A stretch of 45,582 nucleotides of DNA from Protostelium mycophagum (lineage: Eukaryota; Evosea; Variosea; Protosteliida; Protosteliaceae). This document shows positions 43,441 to 45,582 of this stretch, in pieces. Position numbers and translations under genes: made by a program. The first letter of the stretch is position 1, and the number at the start of each line of letters is the position of its first letter. The notes beneath the pieces were generated by a model that saw only the letters and a program-made list of their open reading frames with translations, was not told the origin of the DNA and did no database searches. The stretch is from assembly GCA_002081555.1 (NCBI GenBank), contig MZNV01001348.1:1-45582 (forward strand), read 5' to 3'.

Positions 43441-43459
43441 AAGATTTTTCTTGTTTTTT

Positions 43460-43499
43460 CACGGGAAATACCGTGGTTTGTCACGGTAATTACCGTAGG
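43460..43499. repeat. Double palindrome of the CGGTAA family
   Basis: CACGGGAAATACCGTG followed by TCACGGTAATTACCGTAGG just after the TBC gene stop. Each can form a small hairpin. They could help 3'-end formation or belong to the dispersed family described in the findings. Confidence 0.6.
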
Positions 43500-43679
43500 T
43501 GGTTTTTCGAAAGGTTTATATTTGTACACAATAAGACTACCAGACTTGCAGCCGACTAGAGCGTTTCGGACGATGACGACGAGTTGTTCGCCTAAACCGA
43601 GGCAAAAAAATCAAATAAATGGGATGTCTTTTATTTATAAGAATCAATCAATCGCCATATCTTTGGCTTCTGCTGTGGG

Positions 43680-43823
43680 TCAGAAGGGACGAAAGAAGAT
43701 ACCCACCTGGATTTTGCGTCCAGTGACCTTCTCTAACTTCTTATGGAGTGTCCCACTTCTATCTGCATCTCTGATCTCCTTGAATGTCATCTTGTGGCAG
43801 TGGATCAGAAGATTGTAAATCAT
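43680..43823 (-). CDS. Short open frame after the F-box/ankyrin-like gene
   Basis: MIYNLLIHCHKMTFKEIRDA and about 27 further residues, ending in TGA at 43680. It overlaps the stop of the upstream gene by four bases, in another frame. Composition is protein-like (TLHKKLEKVTGRKI). It may be a real C-terminal exon or continuation of that gene reached by splicing or lost by a frame change, or a separate short ORF. No family. Confidence 0.25.
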   Translation of the reverse strand: MIYNLLIHCHKMTFKEIRDADRSGTLHKKLEKVTGRKIQVGIFFRPF

Positions 43824-45232
43824 CTCCGCGTAATCTCCTCGCCCATGTAGTAGCCGTCATAGAAGCATGATGGGCACAATAAGGGGGAGCCAACTTCACG
43901 TCCGTGTTGTAGCAGCCAACTGTGTCCTGTCCCGCTCCATCTTTGTCCAAGAAGCTGTTCTAACATGGCGTAACTGTTCCCTGTCGGTGATCTCTTGGAC
44001 AGCATGTTGCGATCCTCCATGTAATCGAGGATGCTGATGTGTCGTCCAGCGCAAAGTCCCAGCATCACAGCTTGTCCATCCCAAAGACCATGATCATGCA
44101 ACCAAAGAAGCACCTCCCCATATCCCTCTGATCCGGCAGTGTGGAAGTTGACCGTCATCTTGGTCAATTTATTCATGGATGCTAAAAGTTCAAGGCCCTC
44201 TACATCTATAAACGTGTCGGTATTGCCGTCTATAAACGAGTCCCAAATCTCGCGGCCGAAATCCTTCTCTAATGCAAACTTCATGGCACTCAAGTCCTTT
44301 AATGATGGTTGGAGCTGCTGATGATTGAAGATCATGACCTCTTCCTTTTGTTGTTCTAAGAAGGACAACACTTCAAATGAACAAACGATTGGTTTGGAGT
44401 TGACAAAACCGAGGACGTTTTTCCCTCTGTATGTCACTGCTTCTCCGTAAAACATCTCAAACATGCTGATATCGGTCGGCGTCCGTTCCAAAATGTGCAT
44501 ATAACTGTGATTATCAAGGGCTTCGGGGAATTGTTCTTTGATGGTTGTGAAGATGCATTTTGATTCTGATGATTTGAGTATGCCTTCGATTGTGTCAAAA
44601 GACAAATTCAATGTTGCGATTGTGGAGATCCAGCTGAGAATGTCCATATGTCTTCTGATCGCTGCATTGTGAATCACGTCGTCCAGATTGTGTCTGGGAT
44701 GTTTTTTATGCAGTTGCTTCAACATCTCCAGGTCTCCCTCTTCAGCTGCACGCACCCACAGACCCTCATCACTCCTCACATCCCATTTTTTCGCCGCCAT
44801 CCACCGAACCATCTCATAGAATCCCTTTTTGCTGGCGATCTGAGACATCTCCTCACGAAATCTCTTGTTCTTGCATTTTGATAGAGAACAGATCCAACGC
44901 AATGTATCCAGCTCACCACCCTCTACAGCTGCACGTCCACAATTCCACCAATCTAAGAGCACCTCTTTCTTTTCTACCAGTTGTAACGTCCTGAGATGTC
45001 CTCTTCCAGCAAGTGCAATCGTTTCATGTGAAAATGGTACTCGCACATTTTGTGTCCACCATTCCGAAACATCATCTGATGCCAATGGTAGAGGCAACGG
45101 ATTGTGAAATTGTTGTCGTTTGCATATCAAACCTGTGAGGACCTCTGACCACTCACGACACACAAAGGTCAGTATTGCTGTTTCCTCTACGTTCAAATAA
45201 CAACAAATTGATTGCAAAATGTCTTTGATCAT
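43820..45232 (-). CDS. Intronless F-box/ankyrin-like repeat protein
   Basis: Single 470-codon exon, start MIKDILQSICCYLNVEETAI. The first 40 residues form an F-box-like helix set (LNVEETAILTFVCREWSEVL). Degenerate ankyrin-type helical repeats follow: ALAGRGHLRTLQLVEKK, GRAAVEGGELDTLRWICSL, QIASKKGFYEMVRWMAA, VRAAEEGDLEMLKQLHK, NAAIRRHMDILSWIST and GYGEVLLWLHDHGLWDGQAV, ending EEITRR. It is related in layout to the spliced gene at 30112-31950 and is likely an SCF substrate receptor (inference). The complete lack of introns is odd in this window. The stop is followed by another frame that stays open to 43680. Confidence 0.8.
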   Translation of the reverse strand: MIKDILQSICCYLNVEETAILTFVCREWSEVLTGLICKRQQFHNPLPLPLASDDVSEWWTQNVRVPFSHETIALAGRGHLRTLQLVEKKEVLLDWWNCGRAAVEGGELDTLRWICSLSKCKNKRFREEMSQIASKKGFYEMVRWMAAKKWDVRSDEGLWVRAAEEGDLEMLKQLHKKHPRHNLDDVIHNAAIRRHMDILSWISTIATLNLSFDTIEGILKSSESKCIFTTIKEQFPEALDNHSYMHILERTPTDISMFEMFYGEAVTYRGKNVLGFVNSKPIVCSFEVLSFLEQQKEEVMIFNHQQLQPSLKDLSAMKFALEKDFGREIWDSFIDGNTDTFIDVEGLELLASMNKLTKMTVNFHTAGSEGYGEVLLWLHDHGLWDGQAVMLGLCAGRHISILDYMEDRNMLSKRSPTGNSYAMLEQLLGQRWSGTGHSWLLQHGREVGSPLLCPSCFYDGYYMGEEITRR

Positions 45233-45582
45233 GTTGTGAACGGTTTGTTTTTGGTCAAGATGACGTCGTGACCGTAAGTATCCTCCTCTACAACCGATGG
45301 AATAAATCCAACATTATTCTTGTCAACATTTTTTTGGGGTCAAACAACGTTCACATTCTTGCAACTTTATTTCTATGGCGCCAAAGATCCAGTTTATATC
45401 CCAAATAAGACACAGAAGATCTTCAACACACAGCCTTTATTGCTGTAGTGTTGGAATACACCTTTCTCATCTATATCCAAAAATTCCAAAAAAGGGTCTT
45501 TTCTGGAGAAAAGGTCTTCAAAACGTAAAAAAATAATAATTAATAAATGGAAAAAAATAAAAAATGCAAAGTTCGTATTTAT
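45233..45582. other. Upstream flank of the intronless gene
   Basis: Probable promoter of the minus-strand F-box/ankyrin-like gene, AT-rich towards the window edge. AATAAA-like words on the plus strand could belong to a gene ending outside the window. No supported ORF. Confidence 0.4.

Noticed and set aside
43455-43500. Palindromes read as a bacterial-type terminator
   Set aside because: The sequence is eukaryotic, and the same words occur in introns and promoters, so a rho-independent terminator is not a sensible reading.

Overview
The window looks like nuclear DNA of a free-living amoebozoan, most likely a protostelid-type amoeba. Genes are densely packed on both strands and are cut by many short GT-AG introns, mostly about 40-140 nt. 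The products are typically eukaryotic: a receptor tyrosine kinase, a RasGEF, a TBC RabGAP, a cytochrome P450, a triple-homeodomain protein, NTAQ1, a stefin-type cystatin, WDR76/CMR1 and F-box/ankyrin-like proteins. A poly-Asn run and the abundance of Ras/Rab regulators fit Amoebozoa. The species is an inference. No rRNA, tRNA, CRISPR array, virus-like element or autonomous transposon was recognised.

Layout. 0.3-10.7 kb (all minus): a receptor tyrosine kinase (290-5436), a protein whose core resembles a NAC/WRKY-type DNA-binding fold (5737-6730) and a long coiled-coil protein (7241-10749). 11.5-13.9 kb (plus): a triple-homeodomain gene, then open frames that do not join cleanly. 13.9-16.7 kb: a secreted PHB-depolymerase-type esterase (minus) divergent from NTAQ1 (plus). 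17.2-21.8 kb (plus): a RasGEF fused to two V4R ligand-sensor domains, the most unusual gene here. 22.3-28.4 kb: a TPR co-chaperone (minus), a small cystatin, an unknown minus ORF, a claudin-like four-TM protein and an ACAD10/11-type phosphotransferase. 28.7-35.3 kb: a PH-domain protein (minus), an F-box/ankyrin-like protein, a cytochrome P450 and a small acidic protein. 35.3-45.2 kb: WDR76/CMR1 (minus), a short mitochondrial-looking protein with a DUF1992-like motif, a TBC1D12/14-like RabGAP and an intronless F-box/ankyrin-like gene (minus).

The neighbours do not form a pathway. Several pairs share short divergent promoters (esterase/NTAQ1, TPR/cystatin, WDR76/DUF1992-like). At a finer scale the introns and spacers reuse a small vocabulary of words: CTCGTTGTAG|AT at or near 3' splice sites, paired GAAATTTC palindromes, TGACATCATGACGTCA-like words, CGGTAATTAACGTG hairpins including an 87-bp foldback, and GCGGCTTTGCCGC palindromes. 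Exon junctions were inferred by eye from frame, phase and family match, so ends marked uncertain should be treated as such.
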